NCBI GenBank assembly: GCA_013407085.1 | Contig: JACCGJ010001620.1 | Span: 62,001 to 126,000, forward strand | Origin: Atriophallophorus winterbourni | Taxonomy: Eukaryota > Platyhelminthes > Trematoda > Plagiorchiida > Microphallidae | Direction of reading: 5' to 3' | Length of the DNA: 64,000 nucleotides | In this document: positions 23,490-35,900 of the stretch, one piece after another | Layout of the letters: each line of letters opens with the position of its first letter | Position numbering within the stretch: position 1 is the first letter of the stretch | Notes under the pieces: generated by a model | The model's input: only the letters and a program-made list of their open reading frames with translations | The model's database searches: none | What the model was told of the DNA's origin: nothing | Translations under genes and position numbers: made by a program

Positions 23490-25800
23490 TGAGTAAATTT
23501 CAAAAATCTCCCAAAAATCAATAGGGACAGTTACATACTGCATGGTTCGTCATATACTCATTGAGTTTAGAAGCAAAAATCCCGTTTTAATGCCATACTG
23601 TCATTAACAGACCTGACATGTTTCCATATTTTAATATCATCGGCAAATAGTATCAAGTTGCATCCAATATCCTCTACTCTATTGTTCATATACACCAAGA
23701 ATAGAAGAGATCCATGCACCGAGCCTTGAGGAACTCCAATTGTGACGTCTATTCTGTTAGCCAAGGTGATGCCAACGGGAACTTGAACGTGTCTATCCGT
23801 AAGATGGTCCCTTATACAATTCAGAAGGATTACCGTAATACCCTAAGCTTCGAGCTTTTTAATTAAAATGTCATGGTCGATTATATCGAAAGCTTTATAA
23901 ATGTGGATTTAGCAAGCATGTACAGCCTCACCATCATCTACTGCCTTGGGGTTGAACTCCATCGTGCATGATATCTTTTCTTGGAAATACAACTTATCTT
24001 GGATGACAAATTTGTTTACTTTTTCCAAAATAGAATGTTTCCCAGCTATCGCAAATCAATGTTTCGTACCTTTAACCACTTACGAGTTCGGTTTCTTAGT
24101 TTAAATTCAAGGTTTTTTCTTGAGTTCCTGAGGTGAAATTCGTGGTCCACTTGAATTGAATTCTTGAGATTAGATATTAGCATTACCCAAAACTCATGTA
24201 CGTTGCATGTTTACGCATGTTGATTAACCGTGCTTTTAAAAACATCACTCAAATATATAATGTTGATCCATCTAACTGTTTTACGGGCATCATTTGTTGT
24301 TACAGATTTAAACAGATAGTCAAACTGGATGACGACGTGATCACTTAGTCACAGTGGGCTTTCGTAAGCAACATTATCAATGTCGTGTTAATGTCTTATC
24401 AGAACGAGATCCGAGTAAAAGGTACTTCGGTTCGCCGGTACCGGGTTTTACATGCAGCGTGGTTATAAAGAGAAATATCTTCCAACATCTCACTGAATGC
24501 GCGTTCGAGTGAGTGTTCTGGGTGAATGGTACTGCTTTGCAGATTTGGTAAATTGAAGTCACCCAGAATTAATAATTCAAAAGTGAATCTTGATGTAACC
24601 ATGAGGATTCTGTCGAGTAGGGCCAGAATGTAAGTTTCCTGTGCAGACGGTGGGCAATATACTACTCCCAAAAAAACAGCCTTCGCCGGTAAATAATCGG
24701 AATGAGAATCAGAGTGTATTCCCTAACAACATTTTTGGGCCCGTAATCTCTCGGCACAGAAAGTTTTTGCTATGAAACAAATCTTCTACTCCTCCTCTCG
24801 TTTTTAGATCATGGCGAATAAGTGACTTCCTGGTAATTCTAGTTCACTATTTGTTTGGTAAGTCTGTAGCTACGTTTCAGTTAAAGGCGATGATGTCTGG
24901 TGAACATTTCGGAAAAGCTATACGTCGTTCACCGATTTTGTTCCCTAAACATTGTGCGTTGGTGTAGATGCATTTCATAGTAGGTTTTCTCAACAGGGAT
25001 GGGTTGCGGAAATGGAAGCTAGTGAAGTGCAGAATATCTGTTTGGCTGACTGCTCAAGGTTCGCTTTTGAAGGTTTTTTGCTTGCAAGGATGCCTGATAG
25101 TTTTGAGGTTGTACTATTTTAATACAGTGATCTATTGTGTTGGCTGCATTTGTTTCTGACAGGCCAACGTCAACTCCTGAATGACTTGGTGGTGTTTCTA
25201 TTGAACTTTGTGGTGCATCTATCTGTCCAATATGAAGTTTCGATGTGATTAGTCTAAGTTCTAGTGGCATTGGTCTGCGGCCATTTTACCAACGAGTTTT
25301 GACCGTGTTCAACATATATTCACTTCATAACTTTCGGGGTCTCCCAAAAGGATTAAACTTCTATCATCCACATGCTTCGTTTGGGATTGTTGCTGATTGC
25401 TTCGACCCTTTCCCACCAGGGCATAACACCACACCACTTTCTTGTAGTGGTCTCTGAACGCTTCCTACGCAGGAGAAAAGCGGATAGTAAGATGTTTTCT
25501 AGATCCCATTCACAGTTGACCGTGATTTTAATCAGCCTTGGATGGTCCAGATTTGACGAAGGAGGATTACGATTCAGTCGTATGAATGATATTGGTTCAA
25601 CTGGCACCAAGTCCATGCTGCTGCACAACCTTCTCCATTCTCTATTATGGTGCTTTAGCCTGTCCCCGAATAAGGTGGCACTCGTTCCCTTTACGTTGGT
25701 GCAAATCACACTTAGCATATGGAGCAAATGTACACCGTGTGCCTGTCGCTTTAGCTGATTGTGGAACGTTTCAACTGCTTAACATCGAATACAAATCGTG
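23490..25800 (-). mobile_element. CR1-like non-LTR retrotransposon remnant, copy B
   Basis: Counterpart of 1450-3760. RT with GVPQGSVHGSLLFLVYMNN and FADD lies at 23764-23600, the endonuclease with GVVYCPPS and LILGDFNLPNL at 24671-24399, and ORF1 at 25760-24970, including the ICTNVKGTSATLF and IKITVNCE stretches. Frameshifts separate the parts. Confidence 0.85.
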
Positions 25801-26108
25801 TCCACTTTAGGACTATATTACACCGTGAATTTTGGTTTCGAGCCTGAGGGTTTTTGCTGAACATTCAGATGAGCAGTTGGCTTTGGCTCCGTAACGTTTT
25901 GCGTACCAGGGATATTTTGGGCAGACAGGCCTTTAACAGTCGCATTTGTAAATGTATAAAACTCGAGTTTCATACCACACAATTGCAACCACAGTTACCA
26001 GTTTGTTATCCGGAGTAGAACTAATAAATGGCTAGCTATAAAGTGAGTGTCTTGCGTCTGATTGACCATTCAGTGCTTGTGCTTGACTATGCTTGCAGTA
26101 TTCATCAT

Positions 26109-27200
26109 TCACTGGCTCTGAATGTGGTTTTATTCGGGCAGATGAATTGCCTCGGAGCATGAGCAACGGACCATATAAGACCTGAATCGCAGCGGAAAGA
26201 ACTTGCAGATTTTCTTAAACTGAAGATAGACGAGAACACGCAAATCGTTCCTAAGAGATCCGAACATGAACTTCGTTTTGTTGTCCGCAGCAGAACGAAA
26301 AATGGATAGTACTGAAGCGAACAGCGTGGATGCAGGATAAAGCCAACAATGCTTCTACTTCTTGGCAACATTTCCGTAGGTTACGCAACGAGGTGACTCC
26401 ACTTATTCGAAAGGATAAGGAAGCGCGCCAATTGATGATGCTGTCAAAAATGGAACGCAAACCTAGGTTACTCTAAAATATTTTCGACGTCCAGTATGGT
26501 GAAAAACTCACTGAGAGCACGTTGGAATTCGTAATGATCTCGCGATTTATTACTCCAAAATTCTCGTGCCAAAGGTTTAAGTGGAAAGTTGTGAGTAATC
26601 AGTGAACTCAGGAATACATTGGGCGAAATTTTTCTAAATCCAGATATCGTCGCAAATGCTCAAACTAAATGTTAGAAAATTCACGGTTGCGGATGGCATT
26701 ACACCGGATGTGCTCAGGTTCTGTCATCGTCAGCTTTGTGAACCGATTTCAAGCCTGTTAAACTATTCGTTGCTTAAGGGAGTGTTGCCAATAGATTGGA
26801 AGTCCGGCGGAATTACACCTATCTTCAAAGGAGGCTGCAGATCAGACGCTGCAAATTATCATCCTACCACACAATGCCCTGTTATTAATTAGGTCATGGA
26901 AAACATAGTCTCAAAATAATGGTTGCACACTTTGAATTGCTTAATTTGTTCGCGCCAGTGGAGCATGGATTTTGATTTCATCGCTCTTGTCTAATGAACC
27001 TTCTCATACCGTTAGACGGCTGGACGAAGGATTTGTATAGAAGTTATTGCATTCACGTCCATTACTGAGACATTCCCATGCTTTTGATATAGTCAATCAC
27101 CATCTGCTTCTTTAAAACGGATACCTTTAGGAATATGTAATCCACACCTCTCATGGTTGTGCGACTACCTGTCAGATCGCCACGTCCGAGCTAAAGTAAA
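26109..27200 (+). mobile_element. CR1-like RT remnant, copy B, left part
   Basis: Counterpart of 4065-5155. RT blocks ADGITPDVL, GVLPIDWKSG and IFKGG.RSDAANY lie at 26690-26860. It is cut at 27200 by the LTR element. RT sequence from 26809 onward occurs a second time after the LTR element. Confidence 0.85.
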
Positions 27201-27201
27201 A

Positions 27202-27355
27202 TGTGGAGTGGCTGTCAGCATGAATACTCATTGTCCAATCAGAAGGCGGTAGCTGTCAGTGTATCTATTTCTGTATTGTAATTCCCATGATGATTCATAT
27301 GTTTGTTGACGTGTAGTGAATACAAATGTGTCGCACTGATCTTGACTTTTCTACA
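27202..27355 (+). repeat. 5' LTR of the short element
   Basis: Starts TGTGGAGTGG, ends TTTTCTACA, directly followed by tgatgacgagggtg where a primer-binding site would lie. The tRNA primer was not assigned. Confidence 0.85.
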
Positions 27356-27400
27356 TGATGACGAGGGTGATCGACGAGAAAACGTCGGATAGAACTGACA

Positions 27401-27967
27401 ATGCCCGTTTTAGCGGCTTTAATGTTCAACGACCGGCAACACGCAATGGAAGGTGATGAAGAATTGGCAGAGAGACGGTGGAAGAAACAGTTTGGCGAAT
27501 TTCGGACGTTGGCGAATCTGACGAATACCGATAAAGCGTATAAAATGGTGACGGTGAGGAATGCGCTTAGTGAACAGACGACGAAATTCATACAGTGTTT
27601 CACCTTTGATGAGAACGAAGACACAGACGACTGGGAAACAATCTACGCGAAGCTCGAAGAACATTGCCTCGGTCAAGTGAACGAGAGATGGAAACTGTGG
27701 AAGCAAGAGTTTAGCGACTTTCGGACGTTGGCGAATCTGACGGATACCGACAAACCGTATCAAATGGTGACACTGAGGAATGCGCTTTGTAAACAGGCGA
27801 CGAAGTTCATACAGTCTTTCACCTTTGATGAGAACGAAGATGCAGTTGTCTTGGAAACAATCTTCGCGAAGCTGGAAGAATATTGCCCCAGTCCTGTGAA
27901 CGATACATTTGATCGATATAAATTCAATTGTCGTGTCCAAGATGCAGATGAGCCGATCAAACATTAA
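27401..27967 (+). CDS. Gag-like protein with internal tandem duplication, 188 aa
   Basis: ATG at 27401, stop at 27965. Two homologous blocks, about residues 25-95 and 98-170, each carry W..QF..FRTLANLT.TDK, MVT.RNAL, FTFDENED and E.I.AKLEE.C. The matching DNA has a period of 219 bp, so the frame is preserved. The block resembles the capsid-like region of Ty3/gypsy Gag proteins in trematodes and other animals, which is normally present once. There is no CCHC zinc knuckle, so the protein is C-terminally truncated compared with a full Gag. It lies between two LTRs and is the only frame of the element. Whether it is translated or functional is unknown. Confidence 0.75.
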   Translation: MPVLAALMFNDRQHAMEGDEELAERRWKKQFGEFRTLANLTNTDKAYKMVTVRNALSEQTTKFIQCFTFDENEDTDDWETIYAKLEEHCLGQVNERWKLWKQEFSDFRTLANLTDTDKPYQMVTLRNALCKQATKFIQSFTFDENEDAVVLETIFAKLEEYCPSPVNDTFDRYKFNCRVQDADEPIKH

Positions 27968-28042
27968 AGAGATCCAGAGCCTCCAAACGAAATAAATTTG
28001 CGCAACCGAACAATACGTAAGTTCATTTGAAAAACGGAAGGA

Positions 28043-28194
28043 TGTGGAGTGGCTGTCAGCATAAATACTCATTGTCCAATCAGAAGGCAGTAGCTGTCAG
28101 TGTATCTATTTCTGTATTGTAATTCCCATGATGATTCATATGTTTGTTGACGTGTAGTGAATACACGTGTCGCTCTGATCTTGACTTTTCTACA
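28043..28194 (+). repeat. 3' LTR of the short element
   Basis: Near-identical to 27202-27355. The 5' copy has a two-base extra at tacaaatgtg compared with tacacgtg here. Preceded by a purine-rich tract. The few differences suggest a fairly recent insertion. Confidence 0.85.
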
Positions 28195-28252
28195 AGTACC
28201 GTCCGTTAACTTGCTTCCGGCTATTACCTTGGGCAAGCTCAACATGACGTTT

Positions 28253-29575
28253 TGTGGAATTACACCTATCTTCAAAGGAGGCTGCAGATCAGACGCTGTA
28301 AATTATCATCCTACCACACAATGCCCTGTTATTAATTAGGTCATGGAAAACATAGTCTCAACATATTGGTTGCACACTTTGAATTGCTTAATTTGTTCGC
28401 GAAAGTGAAGCATGGATTTCGATCTCATCGCTCTTGTCTAATGAACCTTCTCATACCGTTAGACGGCTGGACGAAGAATTTGTATAGAAGTTATTGCATT
28501 CACGTCCGTTACTGAGACATTCCCATGCTTTTGACATAGTCAATCACTATCTGCTTCTTTGAAACGAATACCTTTAGGAATATGTATTCAACACCTCTCA
28601 TGGTTGTGCGACTACCTGTCAGATCGCCACGTTCCAGTTAAAGTAAACGAAGTGCTATCCCAAAAGTTTAATCCACCAGCATAGTCCCACATTTGTCCAT
28701 GGTAGGCCCGCTTCTCTTTCTATTATAAATAAAAATATTTGCCCCCTCGTATCATCCAAAATTGTATTGTTCGCAGATAATATGCAATTTAGACGCCGAT
28801 CAGTTTCTCAGATTGTTGTGGGAAACTGCAAATGGATTTTTGTAAAACGTCTCAAATTGGCCGTCTATGAATGACATGAAATTCAACATACTGAAAAGTA
28901 AAATGCTCCATCTTGGCATGAATGTTCCTTGGGCATATCGATTAGGAACTGAAACCTTGACATGGTGCTCGTTGGATAAAGATCTTGGAGTTTGGATTAG
29001 TGGAAGGCTGTCGAATATTTTTCGACAGGCTAACTGATTGTTTACTATCGTTCAAAGAATATTTGGTAGATTATCTGTGGTAACGTTACCAAGGATAATT
29101 AACGTACACCTTCGTCGTTCGGTGGAGTATGCGGTTTTGATCCTTGCTCCTTGGCTGCGAAAAAAATTGCTATATTTGATAAAATCTATCACAGAGCAAC
29201 AAAGTTAGTTATGTGTCTTCGAAATGTTGTGTACTCCGAAAGTTTTCGACGTCTGGTTCTATGTGACTTAACCCAAAGGAGGATACGACGCGATATTATT
29301 CTGACCTATAAAATTGTCTACAGAAGGACATAAACTAACCTGATGACTGAATTAGTCAGTTTTTCTGGTCTGTTGCACGTGCATCGTCTTGTAGAACCTT
29401 GGCATCAAACTATTAACTGAAAATCACCACCGTACTACTCTTCGTAAACACAATTTCGAACCGACACTGGCGGTCAACATTAGTCCTAGCTTCGTTACAA
29501 TAAACCCCATTCGATTGTTAGAACACAAAACATCTGTATTGAGAAAATTTATTTTAATCATCTTAGCACAAAAGA
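28253..29575 (+). mobile_element. CR1-like RT remnant, copy B, right part with duplicated start
   Basis: 28253-28640 repeats 26809-27190 with scattered differences, then continues as the counterpart of 5155-6085 at almost 100% identity. The C-terminal block ATKLVM...LCDL...RRDIILTYK is at 29190-29315. The 59 bp between the LTR and this part (28195-28252) match neither copy. Confidence 0.8.
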
Positions 29576-29682
29576 TTCGCGCACACCAGTAAGTAACATA
29601 GGCGAAATCCCATGCACCAAGTATATAAAAACCAAAAACATTTAATACGCCGCTACGTTATTGTTTCATGCAGTTGGTTTAA

Positions 29683-29919
29683 TTAAACTTCCACTTTGTA
29701 TACTTTTGTGTCGTGTGGAGGAATCTCAACCGTCAAACGATAGCTAGCTTCCATCGGATTGACCATGGTCCCGTTGAATAAATCGGTTATTGTAATCTGT
29801 TCTGGAGATCCTTCATAAAGCAACTCAGATATGGACACCGTTATCGTCTGATGATGGTCATTTTCGTTTACGAACGCGATCGCGTATTCTTTTCCGTTCC
29901 AAAGTTTACGTGACCAAAT
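29683..29919 (-). CDS. GH27 copy B, last exon (C-terminal beta domain)
   Basis: 78 codons plus TAA, starting IWSRKLWNGKEYAIAF and ending KVYKVEV. This is the C-terminal antiparallel beta domain of GH27 (compare W.RPL..G..A.A). Acceptor TAG|ATT at 29920. Identical or nearly so to 6192-6428. Confidence 0.9.
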   Translation of the reverse strand: MWSRKLWNGKEYAIAFVNENDHHQTITVSISELLYEGSPEQITITDLFNGTMVNPMEASYRLTVEIPPHDTKVYKVEV

Positions 29920-32900
29920 CTAGGGTTGCAACAAGCAAATGGTTTGGTTACATGACTTGGTTTGGATATGAGCTGCATAACTCAATGAGCATATACTACT
30001 GAGTTAGATACCTGGAATTTTGAAGGTAGAGATATTGATTTTTTATGTGGACTAAAGCCGCATGGAAGTTAAACAACAAATCGATAACGAATATGGAAGT
30101 CAGTCTATACAATAGGACAAAATGGGCTCATCTCCCTACTTCTAGTCATCATCATCATCATCATAAACAGCATTACAGGAATAGAATTTACTGAACGTTT
30201 AACTGCCATACAACTATGAATAAAAATTCCTATCAGATCTGGAGGCGAAACTTGAACAGCGATGGAAAATATAGAATATTTATCACAAAAGACTGGAATG
30301 ATGTACCTACACCTAGAACGAGTAGATTGGCCACAGTCATGCATCATAACAAGCTTTCCTCAACAATTTTCTTGACCACATAGAAAATTTAGTAAACAGT
30401 CCGAGAAGATAGTCAGTGCAAGACCGCAACAGAACACGGTTTCCATAGATATCATGAAGCGTAATTAATCTGTTCAATCGCATGTGCCTACATACATGTA
30501 GTTAGGTTACACGCTTTTGCCCGAACAAAATATCCGCGTTTGCATAAATTTCCATCACACACACACACACACCTTACGACAGCTTTGTGGTCTCACCGAC
30601 AGCATGGGCATGCTTATCGCTATGATCGGTGCAGCAGAGATGGTTTAACGGAATCAAACATTTTATTCACTTGAAACACTGCGGGGTATGAAATATTCAT
30701 GGGATGGAGAAGTAGATCCATGATCGGCACCAGACAAAGAAGGTCAAAATCAACAATAACAAATTCATTGCATTTCCTTTCATACACAAGTGGTATCAAT
30801 GTAGTAGACAGATTCACCATGTGAATTATTCTAAAATGGTTGAAAATTTAGTAAACCTTGCTGTATTTGCACTATGAATATAATGTAGTGATGCTGGCAC
30901 AATGTCAATTCTGAATGTTACCTTGAACTCGAATCTATATTCCCATGCATTTCCATCACAAAACAACGACCGAATTTGTGCTATGTGTATTAAGTAGGTA
31001 AGGTGGCTTGTGTATGATAAAAATGCATGCAGTGAGGAATTTTCGTTTAAACCGAAGAGTTAAACCCCATCCCAAATGGTGCATATGACCCATAGAAAAT
31101 AGTATTTCTAAAGTTCAGATATTGTTTACCTAAACCGCTTACATAATGGTTATCTCACGATTTAAAATACATGGTGTATGTATAGAAAGGACGCTTGCGA
31201 TTACTGACGTTCCACTAACCTGGACTCCTTCTTGTCGTCGGATAAATTTTGCCGGATGGCTTATATCTTGATTGATCGAAATAAGTTCGCGGTTTTTCAG
31301 AAGATTCGAACTAAAATCATCTAATTCTTTGATCGCTGCTGAGAAGAAAAGAGGCGAGCTCATCATACACCACATTGTCATTTGAGTGCGTTTCTCCGCA
31401 TTGGTCAAGCCCTTTCCCCCGACTTCCAATGTATGGGCTTCATTCCAATGATTCGGGCCAGATTTCGAACGGAACAGTTCGTTGTGTGTGATCCAATTTC
31501 TCAGTACATCAAGCGTTGAATTCCAACTTTTTGCGTCTCCATCAATGACTCGCCAGCCAAGACACGTGCCCAATACGGAATTCCAACCCAGTGCATCCGG
31601 ATTCTTTTGGAACTCTGCTGTGAAACCAGCGCAACGAACAGCGATCTTTTGGGGTGCCTTTTTGAACGCATGGTACAAAAAGTTGAGTCTTTCTACTGAG
31701 CGTGTGTGAATGGTCACCATTCCTAAATCGAATTCGATAGCCATTTGTGCGTCAGCTGTCATGGTATCTGTTACGTCAAATGGATCCGCAAACAGCAAAC
31801 CCAATTCCATACCGAAAGATTGTAATTTATCGCTCAATGCCTTAATACCCTGAATATCAATTGCAGTGAATAGATCAGGGGGTGAATTTGAAACAAAAAT
31901 CAAGTAATTATCAGCTAGTTTTTTGATTATCGTCGTTCAATTGTAATTGAAATCGCATAGCAAATTTACTCAACTCATATCAAGTAGAATATTAAACAGA
32001 CACTTGGTAAGTTTATGCAAGTAATTAAGTGCATTTTCTGCGTTGAAATTTGTTATTAGCCTGTCCGAATTATTGTTTAGTTTCACGCCTTTATTAGATT
32101 CTCTAATAAATGTGCGATTTTCATTTTCGGTGATCAAACATCGCTGATCTTGATCGTAAGGTTCCGACATTAAGAATGCATACATTCCGAAACATCTTGT
32201 GGACTGTTTGTAATGGAATCTCGTCCAAGTAGGGACAATTTATTTTAAGTTCTGACAAAATTTATTAACAAATGAAGCGTATGCAGACAATCGATGTGGA
32301 TATGTTTGGGACCGATGTGTATTCAATAATGCAAGGAATTTGTGTGCAATCGGTTAGAGTAGTTTTTGGGTAACGTTCCACTTCTGACACAGAAGCTTCG
32401 TCAGACCAAGGGTGATAGTCAGGACAGGGAACATGATTAAGTAGCAGTCAACCCACCACCATTTTTTTGACCTTGCCGCTAAACAGCCTATAGTACGCCT
32501 ACAGTGTGTCACGTCCCGTGGGAATGACCAGGATCAGTGGCCGATTTTCCACACAGTGTGTATCCACGTCAATCTGATACAAGTGAACACGGTCAAGGTC
32601 AGTTGACACAGCGGCCCACCTACGTAAAAGTACATAACTAACGGGGCTAAGGTTAAGCTGTTTGAAGAAAAACAAAAAAATCTAATTAAATAGTAGGTAT
32701 AAGGTGAATAAAAGCTGTTTACTTTCGCATTAGTGCCGAGCACCAGATTATGTAAATTTCTGCCCCATCCAGCTTAATGACTTGTTTGGCAATTTCGACC
32801 GCCTCCATATGTCGGCGTTCGCTATGCGTTATAAAACCTCGTGTCAATATTGAACATTGTAATAGATCACACTGTAACGTATCTAAAACGTGCCATCCGC

Positions 32901-35900
32901 CAAGGCGTGTTGCGCGGACGCATAAATTTGTGCTCTCATACTTTTGGATTTATTTCTTTACCTGCTTGTCTGAGCCGGACGGTTCAGATATCATTGGACT
33001 CGTCTTAATTTGCTCGTTCGGAATATATCAGTTTCAACTTCGAACAAGGTGAATACTTGAAAATCGAATTTTTTAAGTTTTAACCCAAATTTACCTACGC
33101 GTGCAATATCCCTGGCGATTGAGAATATTGTTCCGGTTCGGGCGCTGTTGAAAAGTTCACATCATTTCCAATCGACTGAAAGTTTTTTCACCTCTGTCAG
33201 GTCGAAACTTGTTGAACAGCATCACGTTGATTTAAAATCGTTTGCTTTTTACCTCTTGGATCGCGTCACTCCGATCCAACACATTCACTCCACCGCAAGC
33301 TATCGGTCTATAAACAACCTCATCGCCAAGTGCACTGATTCATCACTCGCTGGATGACACGAAGGATGACCTTGAAGCCCCAGACAAAGTAGGCAGCACG
33401 TGATGTCTGTCAAATCTGTAACAAAGGGGTAAGTGCCAGATCTCATGTGGTTAAATGTTTTGGCTGCCTGGGTAAAATACATACCAACTGTGATAAAGCC
33501 CTAACGCAGGAAGTGGTATTGTTTATTAACAACGTTGATTTCCCCGGCGTTTGCTACGTATGTAGTGCATGTCGAAATAAACAGCCTAGTGATATAACTA
33601 CAAATCCTCCCAATGAGGTAAAGGTGGAACCTCGAATAGAGATTTTAGAAAAATGTTATCGAAAACTCGAGGAAACACTTGAGCCAATTTCAGTAGATAC
33701 AATTGTCAACACAATTCTACCCAAAATAGATGTTGCTCAAGGCAGTAAAAAGTATAAAAAATACACCAAAAAGCGCACCCTTGACTGAGTGTTGTGAGTG
33801 CTTATCCAGATGCAACAAAGATGGTCCTATTGAACCCTGCTTTCCGTGGTCATCATCAAATAAATTTGCGAACACTTTAGCCAAGTCTCCCTAACGTCTA
33901 GTTGCATCACACTCTAACAACCCAACATTTGCTCATAAGGTGACTAAAGCAGGTAAGTGTTTGACGGGAGCACTGACGCCTACACTTCAGGCGAAAAAAG
34001 AAGTTCTGAGCAAAACCGTCTCACATCATATGAAGCCAATATACCTATCAAACTCGGAAAGAATTTAAGCGTAATATGCACCAATATTACTGAGTCAGAA
34101 ATCACGCTCTTTCATGCAAGGCAAAAACATGATCTTGAGAATTGGTCAGATATTTGCAATCGAATTGGCTTAGATGGTATACACCCGGTATCTGTAACTC
34201 GGCTCGCTCGTCACCCGAAGTCCCCGAACCAAGACAAACCACGTTTGCTTAAGATAACTTTTGCCAACGAAAGGGACATGGAAAATGTCCTACTCAATTC
34301 GTATTTGCTCTGAGCACAAAATGACTCACACCAACGCATACATGCTGACGTACCTTGGTGGGAAAGGCAACGAACAGCCAATGGTCGGGATCAAGCAGCA
34401 TCAAGGAGTATTATTCTGCTTGACGTTCCTAAAAATACAGGAGCCACAACAGTTCACGAAAGAAAAGAGCACGATCGTAAACAGTGGTCATTTATTGCCG
34501 AGACTATCGGCTCTTCAAATTCTGTAGTCGTTGACACATACCGAATACCTTGCTCGCCAAACTATCAAGGAAAATGTTCAAATCCACTTGAGATTACATT
34601 TTTGTCAAGTAGTATGGCAGATGATGTCCGATCCGAACTAAAACTATGCAGAAAGAGATTACCCGATAACGTCAAATTGTGCAATCCCAGAGTAGTTGAT
34701 GTCAAATTGCAGCCTTCCATTGCAAAAGCATCCGAGTCTGACTCAAATTCGCTAGTGAAAATATCTCAACTTGTCTTAAAAAACGACAAAAGTCCGACGT
34801 CGACAGCGTCGGACCAATAAATACTGTTACTGACTCGTTGTTACATGCTACAAGCTCAATAAAGTGTCTCTATACGAATGCACCAAAGTTTGTTTAATAA
34901 ATTGGCTGAACTAACCGAGCTGTGCAAACGATACTCACCAGACATCATCGCTGTGACTGAAACCTGGTTTCAATCTTGTATGAATGAAAGGGAACTGTCG
35001 ATCCCAAACATGATATTATTACGGAACGATCGTCCACGAAAAGGTGGTGGTGTGGCTTTATACTTCCACGAACGTCTTCAGTGCATGAAGATTCACGATC
35101 CCAATCTCGAATCAGAAGACATCCACTGGTGAAGCCTTACACAGGTGAAGCCTCCATCTTCGACGGATGCTCAAAACGACAGGGTATTAAAGGCTCTACA
35201 ATGTGCTGGAGAGATGCGAAGCTCCCAAATACTGGTCATGGGAGATTGCAAACTTCCTCATCTTTTTAACAGATCAGATCACGCTCTACACAGACCTGAT
35301 CATAAATTCCGTGAGCTGATCGATATGATTCCACTGCATAACCATGTGTCCGACTTTACACACAGAAGAGGATCAGAGTTACCGTCCGTTTTGGATCTAA
35401 TCCTTACTTCCGAGACAACAGCAGTTGGAGGTGTTGACTACATTGCCCCTCTCGGTCGAAGTGATCATCTTGTGTTAGGTTTTGAATATGTATGCAGCGC
35501 TAGACGAGTATGTGAGTCCGCAAAACTATTCAGAAGGATCGACTACGTGAGTTAACGTGACGCGCTTGGGTTAGTAAATTGGCGAATGCTTGATTATCAC
35601 AACACGGAAACACATTGCACCACACTTACAATAAGTCTTCAGTCAAGCATATATAAAAATTCGCGATTTGTTAATGAACGAAGTGTAAGCGACTTTCGCT
35701 TTAAACTTCGTAGTCGCACGAAAAAATGGATCGGGCAAAGGAACTCTGCTTGGTTTCAACACAGAAATACCAAGACTGATGCGTCATGGCAACAATTTTG
35801 CGGAATTCGCAACAAAGTAAACACTCTCATCAAAGAAGACAAGCAAAATTACCATCGCTTTCTATCTTTGAAAATGGAAGGAAATCCTAAATTGCTTTAT

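Larger units (their letters stand above)
27202..28194 (+). mobile_element. Short non-autonomous LTR retrotransposon (gag only)
   Basis: Direct terminal repeats 27202-27355 (154 bp) and 28043-28194 (152 bp) begin TGTGGAGTGG and end CTACA, so they have the TG...CA ends of LTRs, and differ at only a few sites. The internal 687 bp holds one gag-like frame and a purine-rich tract (gaaaaacggaagga) just before the 3' LTR, as expected of a polypurine tract. No protease, RT, RNase H or integrase is present, so movement would need another element. No clear target-site duplication: taaaa precedes and agtac follows. Absent from copy A. Confidence 0.88.

Noticed and set aside
25353..25758. Plus-strand frames of up to 128 codons
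   Set aside because: Antisense shadows of the CR1 ORF1 on the minus strand, whose motifs are shared with two other elements.
27419..28072. 217-codon open frame on the minus strand
   Set aside because: It is the antisense of the gag-like frame and extends into the 3' LTR. The plus-strand frame has an ATG, recognisable Gag blocks and the right place between the LTRs.
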